This document shows positions 1 through 6,356 of a stretch of 9,426 nucleotides of DNA, piece after piece. The notes below the pieces were generated by a model. It worked only from the letters and a program-made list of their open reading frames with translations, was not told the origin of the DNA and made no database searches. How positions within the stretch are numbered: position 1 is the stretch's first letter; each line of letters begins with the position of its first letter. Position numbers and translations under genes: made by a program. The stretch comes from Betaproteobacteria bacterium (GTDB lineage: Bacteria > Pseudomonadota > Gammaproteobacteria > Burkholderiales > Casimicrobiaceae): NCBI GenBank assembly GCA_025355395.1, contig JANXZT010000027.1, positions 1 through 9,426 of the forward strand, read 5' to 3'.

Positions 1-184
1 CGGTAGAGTGCGGTCGCGTTCGCAGGGATGGCGGTGGAGCGCGGTCACGTTCGCAGGGATGGCGGTGGAGCGCGGTCACGTTCGCAGGGATGACGGTGGA
101 GCGCGGTCACGTTCGCAGGGATGACGGTGGAGCGCGGTCACGTTCGCAGGGATGACGGTTCACCTATCGCTTTCGCAGGGATGA
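1..184. repeat. Tandem array of a 31-bp repeat (six copies, last one degenerate)
   Basis: Copies begin at 1, 32, 63, 94, 125 and 156, an exact 31-bp period with no spacers. Copies 3, 4 and 5 (63-155) are identical. Copy 2 differs from them by one base, and copy 1 by a few. Copy 6 (156-184) is 29 bp, diverges in its first half and keeps the end TTCGCAGGGATGACG. Every unit carries GCGGTCACGTTCGCAGGG. The unit end resembles one arm of the palindrome at 8447-8473 (CGCGGGGATGACGG against CGCAGGGATGACGG). The array starts at the first base of the window, so it probably continues to the left. It lies downstream of the catabolic operon and codes for nothing I recognise. Identical neighbouring copies suggest recent expansion by slippage or unequal recombination. 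Confidence 0.9.
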
Positions 185-277
185 CGACACTACCGTCACT
201 CCGTCACCCAGCCCGAAACCCGGAGCGCAGGAGCGGGGGCCCGCCGCCTTGTCGACAAAACGTGGCGCCGCGGTGAC

Positions 278-1453
278 CTACCACGGTACGCCCGGGAAAT
301 TCATCTTGCCGTTGGCGTATTCCTTCGGCCACACCACGACGACTTTCTTGCCCTGATGCTGGCCCATGCGATGGGAAAAATTCGGGTTGTCGCCTTTCTC
401 GTCGAATTGCACTTTGCCGATCAGGGTGTCCTTGCTCGATTTGCGCAGCTCGTTGGCAATGCCGCCCGATTTTAGGGTTCCGGCATCGTACGCACGCACG
501 ATGGCGTCGAAAAGAAGTTGCGATTGCACGTAGCCGAACTGACCCAGGTAATCGGGCTCCTTGCCATAGAGCTTCTTGTACGTGTCGGCAAAGTCCTTCC
601 CGTCCGGAGTCGTGAATTCCGCGGGGAACGGGAGCAGCGCCGTGCCGTAGATGTTGGGCATCAGATCGGGAAAGTCTTCCTCCATCTTCGAGGTCGCAAG
701 CGACCATACCCCGACCATCGCCTTGACATCGGGCTTCAGCACTCGGGCGGCACGCACGATGCCCACGTAATCGTTTTCATATCCCGACATCGCGATGACG
801 TCCGGCTTGTCCTGCAGCTTGATCTTGTTGATGATCGGCTTGAAATCGGTAATCGCCGGATCGAACGCATGCATGGTGACTTTTACACCCTTGGCGGCGA
901 GCGCCTTCTCGACGTCCTTGGCGAGATCGGCGGTCGCTTCCTTGGTGAGGTAGACGATCGAGACGTTCTTTGCGCCCATGTCCGAGAGCAGGCCGACCAT
1001 GGCTCTCGAGTAGCCGGCGGTATTGTTGATCCGGAAAAACGTCTTGAGGCCGCGCTGGGTGAGCGCCTCGTCCACCCCGCCCGAGGTGATGTAGACGAGG
1101 CCCGCCTTGTTCGCCGCGTCGGACGCCGGGCCGATGTTGCCGGAGCCATAACCGCCGGTGATCGCGATCACATTTTGGGAAGCGAGCTTTTCCACTGCGG
1201 CGATTGCCTTGGCCGGCGACGATTCGTCGTCGATGGTGACGAGCTTGATCCGGTGCTTGCCGTTTTTTCGATTGAAGACGTCGGCTGCGACATTGATGCC
1301 GTCGCTCATGCCGGTGCCCACGCGCGCCAGCGAGCCGGAAAGCGGCGTTTCGACACCCACGACGAACTCCTCGGTCAACGCCGGCGTGGCGATGGTCAGC
1401 AGCCAGACGCCCGTGATCGCCAGCACCGCCCGGTCAATAATTCCTCGCTTCAT
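278..1453 (-). CDS. ABC transporter substrate-binding protein, branched-chain amino acid (LivK-like) type
   Basis: Periplasmic solute-binding protein of the type I fold (Peripla_BP_6 / LivK-like), 391 aa, a usual length. The N-terminus is a signal peptide: KR at residues 2-3, a hydrophobic core at about 9-24, and likely cleavage near A25 before LTEEF. The mature protein opens with VVGVETPLSGSLARVG, the typical first strand and ligand loop. Further family-like stretches are ITGGYGSGNIGPASDAA (about 97-113) and a C-terminal WPKEYANGKMNFPGVPW. ATG at 1453 is supported by AAGGAGG five bases upstream (complement of 1459-1465). The gene follows the acyl-CoA ligase after a 25-bp gap and is probably cotranscribed. 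No permease or ATPase gene is visible, so it must use subunits encoded elsewhere. In this family such orphan binding proteins bind amino acids, aromatic acids or other carboxylates; the pairing with a ligase and dehydrogenase favours an organic acid. The ligand itself cannot be read from the sequence. Confidence 0.93.
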   Translation of the reverse strand: MKRGIIDRAVLAITGVWLLTIATPALTEEFVVGVETPLSGSLARVGTGMSDGINVAADVFNRKNGKHRIKLVTIDDESSPAKAIAAVEKLASQNVIAITGGYGSGNIGPASDAANKAGLVYITSGGVDEALTQRGLKTFFRINNTAGYSRAMVGLLSDMGAKNVSIVYLTKEATADLAKDVEKALAAKGVKVTMHAFDPAITDFKPIINKIKLQDKPDVIAMSGYENDYVGIVRAARVLKPDVKAMVGVWSLATSKMEEDFPDLMPNIYGTALLPFPAEFTTPDGKDFADTYKKLYGKEPDYLGQFGYVQSQLLFDAIVRAYDAGTLKSGGIANELRKSSKDTLIGKVQFDEKGDNPNFSHRMGQHQGKKVVVVWPKEYANGKMNFPGVPW

Positions 1454-1469
1454 GAATGCCTCCTTCTTC

Positions 1470-1483
1470 GGTGATCGATCACC
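1470..1483. promoter_or_regulatory. Perfect 14-bp palindrome GGTGATCGATCACC before the binding-protein gene
   Basis: The bases at 1470-1483 are identical to their own reverse complement. The palindrome lies in the 25-bp gap between ligase and binding-protein genes, includes the ligase stop codon (TGA, complement of 1479-1481) and ends just upstream of the AAGGAGG ribosome-binding site. It could be a protein-binding site, or a chance feature of a GATC-rich stretch. As RNA it could pair only as a hairpin with a tiny loop. A regulatory role is inference. Confidence 0.3.
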
Positions 1484-3065
1484 ATTCGGCCATCCTCCGC
1501 AATTGATGCTTCAGTATCTTTCCCGTCGCCGATGCGGGGAGCTTCGATAGTATGACAATTTCGGCCGGCCGCTTGTACGGGGCCAAGCGCGGTGCGGCAA
1601 ACTGCGCGAGCTCGGGCGCCGTCGCGGACTGGCCGGATCCGAGCTCGACAAATGCGATGACCTCTTCGTTGCCGGGCACCTTGCGGCCGATCACGGCCGA
1701 ATGGCTGACTGCGGGATGGGCGTTGAGCACGGCCTCGACTTCCGCTGGGTAAACGTTGAACCCGGAGCGGATGATGAGCTCCCTGGTGCGCGCCACAATG
1801 AAGAATGCGCCATCGCTTTCGTACCGCGCGATATCACCGGTGCGCAACCAGCCCTCCCCATCGATCGCCTGCGCGGTCAGCGCGGCATCGCGGTAATACC
1901 CCAGCATGACGTTGGGTCCGCGCACCAGGAGCTCACCCGGCTCCCCATCGCGGACATCGCGGCCGCCGGCGTCGACCACTCGCACGGCAACACCCGGCAG
2001 CACCATCCCGACCGAGCAATCGGTGCGGGGCGCATCGATCCGCGTTTGAGTGATGGTGGGCGAGGATTCGGTCAGGCCGTAACCGTTATGCAGCGTCAAG
2101 CCGAAGACGCGTTCCGTCTCCGCCTTGAGCGCCGGATCGAGCGGCGACCCGCCCGCGTACAGAAAGCGCAACGCCGGCGCGACGCAGGGCCGATCGAGTG
2201 TCCTGATGAGGTCGAGCAGCTTGGCATACATGGCGGGCACGCCCTGCGCCACGGTGATTGCGCCATCCGTCAGTGCCCGCAGCATCGCCTGTGGTGAATA
2301 GCGGGGCTCGATGTCGAGACACGCACCCGCGAACAGCGTTCCCAGGCAAACCGATGCCAGTCCATAAACGTGCGAGAACGGAAGCATCCCGTAGACGCAA
2401 TCGCCAGGCCCAAGGCCCCGGAGCGTGCTCGACACCTTCGCAGTAAAAAGCAGGTTGCGGTGGGTGAGCATCACGCCTTTGGGATGGCCGGTGGTGCCGG
2501 ATGTATAGATCAGTGCCGCGACTTGTCGTGCGGCATCGTCGTGCACCGGTTCGGGCTCGCTGTCCAGGCTGCTTCTCCCGAGCACTACGTCATGCATCGC
2601 GGCAATGGCCAGTATCCCGTCGGCATCATGCCGGCGCGCATGGTCGATGGCCTCCGGCGACACCTGCGTGAGATAGGCGATTCGGCGCGGCGCGCAATGG
2701 TCGCGGATGGCATCGATTTCAGGCGCACTCAACCGGGCGTTGACCAGAACGGCCCACGCGTCGAGGCTGCCAAGAGCAAACAACAATGCGACCATCGCGG
2801 CGCAATTCTCGCCGACAATCATCACGCGATCGCCCGGCCGCACGCCCGCGTGCTGAAGACCCCTTGCGGCCGAATCGCTCGCCTCACGCAGGGCGGCATA
2901 CGTCCATTGCCTGCCGCGCTCGCGTAACGCCGTCCGCCTGGGATAGTGCGTCGCATGGAGGCTGGCGATATCGCCGATGCGCCGCGGCAGGGTCGCCAAC
3001 AGGCGCGCACTATCGGCGAGCTCCGTCTCGGCTGCTGCCGCCAATTCCCTTTCCGCATCCGTCAT
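1479..3065 (-). CDS. AMP-forming acyl-CoA synthetase/ligase (class I adenylate-forming enzyme)
   Basis: Activates a carboxylic acid to an acyl-AMP and then to the CoA thioester, using ATP and CoA in the cytoplasm. The protein has 528 aa, normal for the ANL superfamily. Core motifs appear in order: P-loop-like YTSGTTGHPKGVML (187-200), NGYGLTESSP (327-336), GWLRTGDIARY (405-415, ribose-binding D411), hinge region ARTRELIIRSGFNVYPAEVE (425-444) and the C-terminal catalytic lysine K516 in PASATGKILKHQLR (510-523). The hinge has ARTRE where GRxKE/D is common, a mild deviation. The ATG at 3065 overlaps the dehydrogenase stop codon (ATGA), indicating translational coupling. Substrate class is not readable: medium- or long-chain, branched or aromatic acids are all possible. 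The adjacent dehydrogenase suggests a saturated acyl chain that is oxidised next. Confidence 0.93.
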   Translation of the reverse strand: MTDAERELAAAAETELADSARLLATLPRRIGDIASLHATHYPRRTALRERGRQWTYAALREASDSAARGLQHAGVRPGDRVMIVGENCAAMVALLFALGSLDAWAVLVNARLSAPEIDAIRDHCAPRRIAYLTQVSPEAIDHARRHDADGILAIAAMHDVVLGRSSLDSEPEPVHDDAARQVAALIYTSGTTGHPKGVMLTHRNLLFTAKVSSTLRGLGPGDCVYGMLPFSHVYGLASVCLGTLFAGACLDIEPRYSPQAMLRALTDGAITVAQGVPAMYAKLLDLIRTLDRPCVAPALRFLYAGGSPLDPALKAETERVFGLTLHNGYGLTESSPTITQTRIDAPRTDCSVGMVLPGVAVRVVDAGGRDVRDGEPGELLVRGPNVMLGYYRDAALTAQAIDGEGWLRTGDIARYESDGAFFIVARTRELIIRSGFNVYPAEVEAVLNAHPAVSHSAVIGRKVPGNEEVIAFVELGSGQSATAPELAQFAAPRLAPYKRPAEIVILSKLPASATGKILKHQLRRMAEW

Positions 3066-4213
3066 GACGCGTCGCGGATCATGTTGCGCGCGATCACGAG
3101 CTGCTGGATCTGACTCGTGCCTTCGTAGATCCGGAACAGCCGTACGTCACGATAAAAGCGCTCGATCGCGTAGTCGCTGACGTAGCCGGCTCCGCCATGG
3201 ATTTGCACCGCACGGTCAGCCACGCGCCCGCACATCTCGGACGCGAAAAGTTTGGCGCACGCGGCCTCGGTGCTCACGTTCCGGCCCTCGTCGCGGCGGC
3301 GGGCGGCGTCGACGACCATCGAGCGCGCGGCATAGATTTCGGTCTTGCTGTCAGCGAGCATGGCCTGCACCAGCTGGAACTGCGCAATCGGCTGGCCGAA
3401 CTGCTTGCGATCCATCGCGTAGGCGAGCGCATCGGAGAGCATCCGCTCCGCCGCCGCGACACACACCGCGGCGATGTGGAGCCGGCCCTTGTCCAGCACT
3501 TTCATCGCGGTCTTGAACCCGACGCCTTCCCGCTCCCCGATCAGGTTTGCGGCCGGTACGCGGCAATCCTCGAATACGACATCGCAGGTATGCGCGCCGC
3601 GCTGGCCCATTTTCCGGTCGAGCTTGCCCAGGGAGAGACCCGGAGTTCCCCGCTCCACGATAAACGCTGAAATCCCGCGCGCACTTTTGTCCTCCGGATT
3701 GGTGCGTGCCATGACTGTAAAAATGCCGGCTTCCGGCGCATTGGTGATATAGCGTTTGGTCCCGTTGAGGACGTAATGGTCGCCATCGCGCGCCGCCGTG
3801 GTGATGAGCGACGCGGCATCGGACCCCGAGCCAGGCTCGGTCAAGGCGAACGAGGCGATCAGCTCGCCGGATGCGAGCTTCGGCAGGTAGTGCGCCTTCT
3901 GTTGCGGCGTACCATCGATGATGATGCCCTGTGAGCCAATGCCATTGTTGGTGCCGAAGAGCGAGCGGAAGGCCGGCGATGTGCGTCCCAGCTCGAACGC
4001 AACCATCACTTCCTCTTCCATGGTGAGGCCAAGCCCACCGTAAGCTTCGGGGATGGACAGGCCAAAGAGGCCGAGCGCTTTCATCTCGGCGACCAGCCCC
4101 TCGGGAATGGCGTCCGTCTCCGCGACCAGTGCCTCATTGGGCATCAGCCGCTCGCGCACAAAGCGGGCGATGCCATCCTGCAAGGCTTCGATCGTGTCCG
4201 GGTCGCGAATCAT
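3062..4213 (-). CDS. Acyl-CoA dehydrogenase, FAD-dependent
   Basis: Flavoprotein that introduces an alpha,beta double bond into acyl-CoA and passes electrons to electron-transfer flavoprotein; the first oxidative step of beta-oxidation-like pathways. Numbered from ATG 4213 (383 aa, typical length): the N-terminal helical domain includes LGLFGLSIPEAYGGLGL (47-63). FALTEPGSGSDAASL (122-136) is the first family signature. QIHGGAGYVSDYAIERFYRD (337-356) is the second. RIYEGTSQIQQLVIAR follows, with E364 as the likely catalytic base. The frame extends upstream to an ATG at 4294 and a GTG at 4321, adding 27 or 36 residues (Arg/Ser-rich, not family-like). I prefer 4213 because MIRDPDTIEALQDGIARFVR matches the usual N-terminus, although no start has a clear Shine-Dalgarno sequence. 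First gene of the minus-strand operon; overlaps the ligase by 4 bp. Chain specificity (short, branched or cyclic acyl) is not decided by what I can see. Confidence 0.94.
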   Translation of the reverse strand: MIRDPDTIEALQDGIARFVRERLMPNEALVAETDAIPEGLVAEMKALGLFGLSIPEAYGGLGLTMEEEVMVAFELGRTSPAFRSLFGTNNGIGSQGIIIDGTPQQKAHYLPKLASGELIASFALTEPGSGSDAASLITTAARDGDHYVLNGTKRYITNAPEAGIFTVMARTNPEDKSARGISAFIVERGTPGLSLGKLDRKMGQRGAHTCDVVFEDCRVPAANLIGEREGVGFKTAMKVLDKGRLHIAAVCVAAAERMLSDALAYAMDRKQFGQPIAQFQLVQAMLADSKTEIYAARSMVVDAARRRDEGRNVSTEAACAKLFASEMCGRVADRAVQIHGGAGYVSDYAIERFYRDVRLFRIYEGTSQIQQLVIARNMIRDAS

Positions 4214-4385
4214 GGTGGAAGGCAGCGATACCGCGTTGCGGGGGCGGCGAAGGTGGCAACGCCAACTTTCCGCCGCCTGCGAGAGTCGCGACATGATAGC
4301 GCCGGCGTTTGCCGATTGCACGAGCGGCCGGACCCCCGGATCGCACGCGATTGCCGGCCATTCAACGGCTGCACAAAAGTGGCTA

Positions 4386-4410
4386 AGGACGATCTCGTCA
4401 TCATCGTCCT
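4386..4410. promoter_or_regulatory. Candidate operator: 8-9-8 dyad in the divergent intergenic region
   Basis: AGGACGAT (4386-4393) and ATCGTCCT (4403-4410) are perfect inverted repeats separated by 9 bases (CTCGTCATC). They lie in the 227-bp gap between the divergently transcribed dehydrogenase operon and the response-regulator gene. Spacing and size suit a dimeric repressor such as a TetR- or MarR-type protein, but no regulator gene of that kind is in the window and I could not identify convincing -35/-10 boxes on either strand. A role in controlling either gene is inference. Confidence 0.3.
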
Positions 4411-4497
4411 ACACCGATTCCCCACTTTGCCCTATCGGTTGTGGTCCGTCAGTCCGCTATGCTCGGTAGTTCGTTCCACTGTGGCGGGCGTCTTCGC

Positions 4498-4953
4498 GTG
4501 GAGGAGTCAATCAAGCACGCCAGACCGGGTCGGCTGACCGTCTATCTGGTCGAGGATTCGGCCATTCTGAGCAAGCTGCTGGTCAGCACCCTGCAAAGCG
4601 ATCTGGGTGCTCACGTCGTCGGGTACAGCGGGGACGCCGAGGCAGCTATCGCGGCGATTGGCGAGTTGAAACCCGACGTGGTCATCGTCGATCTCGTGCT
4701 TCATACCGGGAACGGCTTCGAGGTCTTGACCGCCTGCCGCGATATGGATGCGGCTCCGGCGCGTATCGTGCTGACCAATCACAGCACCGCCGCGTACCGG
4801 CAGGCGGCGCACAAGCTTGGCGTGGCGGACGAGCGTTATTTCGACAAGACCACGCAGATCGGGGCGATGTGCGCGCTGATCCGGCAACTGGCAGCCGCAA
4901 AACTGGCAGATTCGAATCTGGCAGACGCGAAACGCAACCACCGGGATCAATGA
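4498..4953 (+). CDS. Stand-alone response regulator (receiver domain only)
   Basis: Single-domain receiver protein, phosphorylated by a sensor kinase that is not in this window. Numbered from GTG 4498 (151 aa): TVYLVEDSAIL holds the acidic pair E19/D20. VVIVDLVLHTGNGFEVL holds the phospho-acceptor D65 and the following GxG turn. IVLTNHS supplies T93 and YFDKTTQ the conserved lysine K117. All catalytic and switch residues are therefore present. After the domain comes only a short polar tail (LADSNLADAKRNHRDQ), with no DNA-binding or enzymatic output. Output is presumably by protein-protein contact or phosphotransfer, as in CheY/Spo0F-like proteins. The start is uncertain: the frame opens at GTG 4441, with ATG 4459 and GTG 4498 also in frame, none with a good ribosome-binding site. 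I chose 4498 because the domain then starts about 14 residues in. Followed after 82 bp by the small ORF at 5036. Confidence 0.88.
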   Translation: MEESIKHARPGRLTVYLVEDSAILSKLLVSTLQSDLGAHVVGYSGDAEAAIAAIGELKPDVVIVDLVLHTGNGFEVLTACRDMDAAPARIVLTNHSTAAYRQAAHKLGVADERYFDKTTQIGAMCALIRQLAAAKLADSNLADAKRNHRDQ

Positions 4954-5035
4954 CGACGGATGACGGCGAGCGCGGAATTTGAGACACTTGCGACCGCGCA
5001 ACGCCCTCCCCCCCACTTTAGGCACCACTCCCGAT

Positions 5036-5308
5036 ATGGACGTCACAACCACCAAAGAGACTGCCATCGAGGTATGCAGGATTCTGGACGCGCTGACTGC
5101 ATTGAGCGTGGACATCGCCTGCCACGATGACATCCCCGCCGTCCAACTGGTGCTCTCTGCCGAAAAGGTCCGTGCGAGCTGCGAGGCGATCAGCGAAGCG
5201 GTATCTTCGCTCAAGCGCATCCTGCAGATCACCGAGGCGCATGGCGGCGGCCTGATTCCGCCCGCCGTGGTGACCAAGCTCCAGAACGCGCAAGAGAAGC
5301 GGAATTAG
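5036..5308 (+). CDS. Small helical protein of unknown function
   Basis: A 90-residue protein that I do not recognise. It reads as largely alpha-helical: residues about 5-28 (KETAIEVCRILDALTALSVD), 33-67 (IPAVQLVLSAEKVRASCEAI onward) and 77-88, with a GGG break at about 69-71. It has three cysteines, no signal peptide and no membrane segment. It lies 82 bp downstream of the response regulator on the same strand, and its downstream neighbour is convergent. It could be a partner or target of the receiver protein, but position is the only support. ATG 5036 has only a weak upstream AGG (5020-5022). The frame also opens at TTG 4979, which would add 19 residues and run through a C7 tract (5008-5014); I consider that start less likely. 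The codon use is like that of its neighbours, so it is probably a real gene. Confidence 0.62.
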   Translation: MDVTTTKETAIEVCRILDALTALSVDIACHDDIPAVQLVLSAEKVRASCEAISEAVSSLKRILQITEAHGGGLIPPAVVTKLQNAQEKRN

Positions 5309-5337
5309 GAAGCGGACTTAGCAGCCGGTCATCGCAT

Positions 5338-6069
5338 TCAGGCTGAAGCCAGCGCCTGCGCTTTCCACGAATTCCAGATCCGCGAGATCACGCCGTCGTT
5401 GGTGGCGCTGGCCGCTGCCCCCTCTTCGGCAGTGAGGTAATTCACTGCTCCCAGACGCATCGCGTCCGCCTGCAGCCGCGCATTGACCTCGGTGTAGATG
5501 GCGCGATAGACCGCCTGGGCAATTGAATTGCCCACCGCCGTGCTGCCATGGCCGCGCAACAGCACGACTGGCGCGCCGCCCAGCGCCCGCACCATGGCCA
5601 GCCCGAGCGCTTGGCTGCGGATCAACAAGTCCGTGGCCGGTCCGGCCGCATCGCGAATTTCGAACACCGGCACGTGCACGCCGAGAAAGCCGCACACCCC
5701 GCATACGGCCTGCAGAGGCATCGCGGTGATGCCGAATGGAATCACTGCCGGCGAATGGCTATGCACCACGGCCATCACGTCTGTGCGTTCGCGGTAGACA
5801 GCGCTGTGGATGTAGCGTTCGAGATAGAGTTTCCGGCCCGGGGCATCGATGGCCTCGCCTTCGAGATCGTAGACCAGCAGATCATCGCGCGTAACGGTTG
5901 CCGGCGCCTTGCTCTGCGACATGACGAAGCGTGATGGATCGCGCGGATGGCGGACGCTGACATGACCGAAGCCATCGAGCACCCGTTCCCTGAACAGGAT
6001 GTGATTGGCAAGCACCAGATCGTCGAGAGCCGTGCCGGCGCTGGCGAGAAGCTCACGGGCGAGGGTCAT
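5338..6069 (-). CDS. Class II aldolase/adducin family metalloenzyme
   Basis: Member of the AraD/FucA-like family: Zn-dependent aldolases, epimerases and some decarboxylases acting on sugars or hydroxy acids. The protein has 243 aa from ATG 6069. Features: GFGHVSVRHPRDPSRF (33-48), the usual N-terminal substrate-loop block; LYLERYIHSAVYRERTDV (81-98) with E84 at the catalytic acid/base position; metal-binding H103 and H105 in VVHSHSP; and a third ligand H174 in LLRGHGS. The reaction cannot be named. Related proteins occur in sugar metabolism and in aromatic-acid decarboxylation gene sets, the latter interesting next to the acyl-CoA operon, though only by proximity. The open frame extends to 6198, but the extra 43 residues are translated from an inverted repeat, and the good AAAGGA site seven bases before ATG 6069 fixes the start. 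Convergent with the small ORF (29-bp gap), divergent from parE. Confidence 0.9.
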   Translation of the reverse strand: MTLARELLASAGTALDDLVLANHILFRERVLDGFGHVSVRHPRDPSRFVMSQSKAPATVTRDDLLVYDLEGEAIDAPGRKLYLERYIHSAVYRERTDVMAVVHSHSPAVIPFGITAMPLQAVCGVCGFLGVHVPVFEIRDAAGPATDLLIRSQALGLAMVRALGGAPVVLLRGHGSTAVGNSIAQAVYRAIYTEVNARLQADAMRLGAVNYLTAEEGAAASATNDGVISRIWNSWKAQALASA

Positions 6070-6074
6070 GACTG

Positions 6075-6082
6075 TTTCCTTT
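6075..6082 (-). promoter_or_regulatory. Ribosome-binding site of the aldolase-family gene
   Basis: The complement of 6075-6082 reads AAAGGAAA. Its AGGA core ends seven bases before ATG 6069. No comparable site precedes the longer upstream start at 6198, so this decides the start. Confidence 0.6.
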
Positions 6083-6086
6083 GTCG

Positions 6087-6171
6087 AAAATGGGGTCAGA
6101 CACGCCTTTTTCGAAACGAGGACCCCGTTCGCCAACAGTCCATGCGGAAAATTCGTGTCTGACCCCACTTT
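6087..6171. repeat. Long inverted repeat with TGGGGTCAGACACG arms (REP-like)
   Basis: TGGGGTCAGACACG (6091-6104) is repeated exactly as its reverse complement CGTGTCTGACCCCA (6154-6167). Pairing continues outward with A/T bases (6087-6089 with 6169-6171) and, after a 2-bp mismatch, inward (6107-6110 with 6148-6151, 6112-6113 with 6145-6146). The loop is about 31 bases. From memory, GGGGTCAGAC palindromes are dispersed in many betaproteobacterial genomes and are often seen near REP-associated tyrosine transposases; no such gene is in the window. The element lies 17 bp upstream of the aldolase start, so it falls within the aldolase leader or promoter and could form a stable mRNA stem. Confidence 0.75.
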
Positions 6172-6356
6172 AAGGCAAGCGCACACCGCGCGGCGCATTG
6201 CAGGTAAAGTGTCGTCCCTTGGCGCGGCGGACGGCGGTCCATTCCCCCGCGCTGCGCCCCCGGCGGCATCGGTTTTTAGCCGCCCCCGTCTTCAAACCGC
6301 CACCGCCTATCCACGCATCGAATGACGCTGCCTGGAAACATTGGGCTGCGCGCACC

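Noticed and set aside
1..184. Possible CRISPR array at the left edge
   Set aside because: The 31-bp units abut directly with no unique spacers, and no cas gene is near; it is a simple tandem repeat.
185..277. Terminator for the catabolic operon
   Set aside because: The stretch is GC-rich with short self-complementary parts such as GCGGGGGCCCGC, but there is no stable stem followed by a T-tract on the minus strand.
518..1474. 318-codon open frame on the plus strand across the binding-protein gene
   Set aside because: Antisense shadow of a well supported ABC binding protein; the translation is Arg/His-rich with no family motifs.
6070..6198. N-terminal extension of the aldolase-family protein (43 residues)
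   Set aside because: It is translated from the inverted repeat 6087-6171 and has no ribosome-binding site, whereas ATG 6069 has a good one and gives the usual N-terminus.
6198..6356. N-terminal extension of ParE from TTG 6198 (53 residues)
   Set aside because: Pro/Arg/His-rich and unlike ParE; the family's normal N-terminus begins at ATG 6357.
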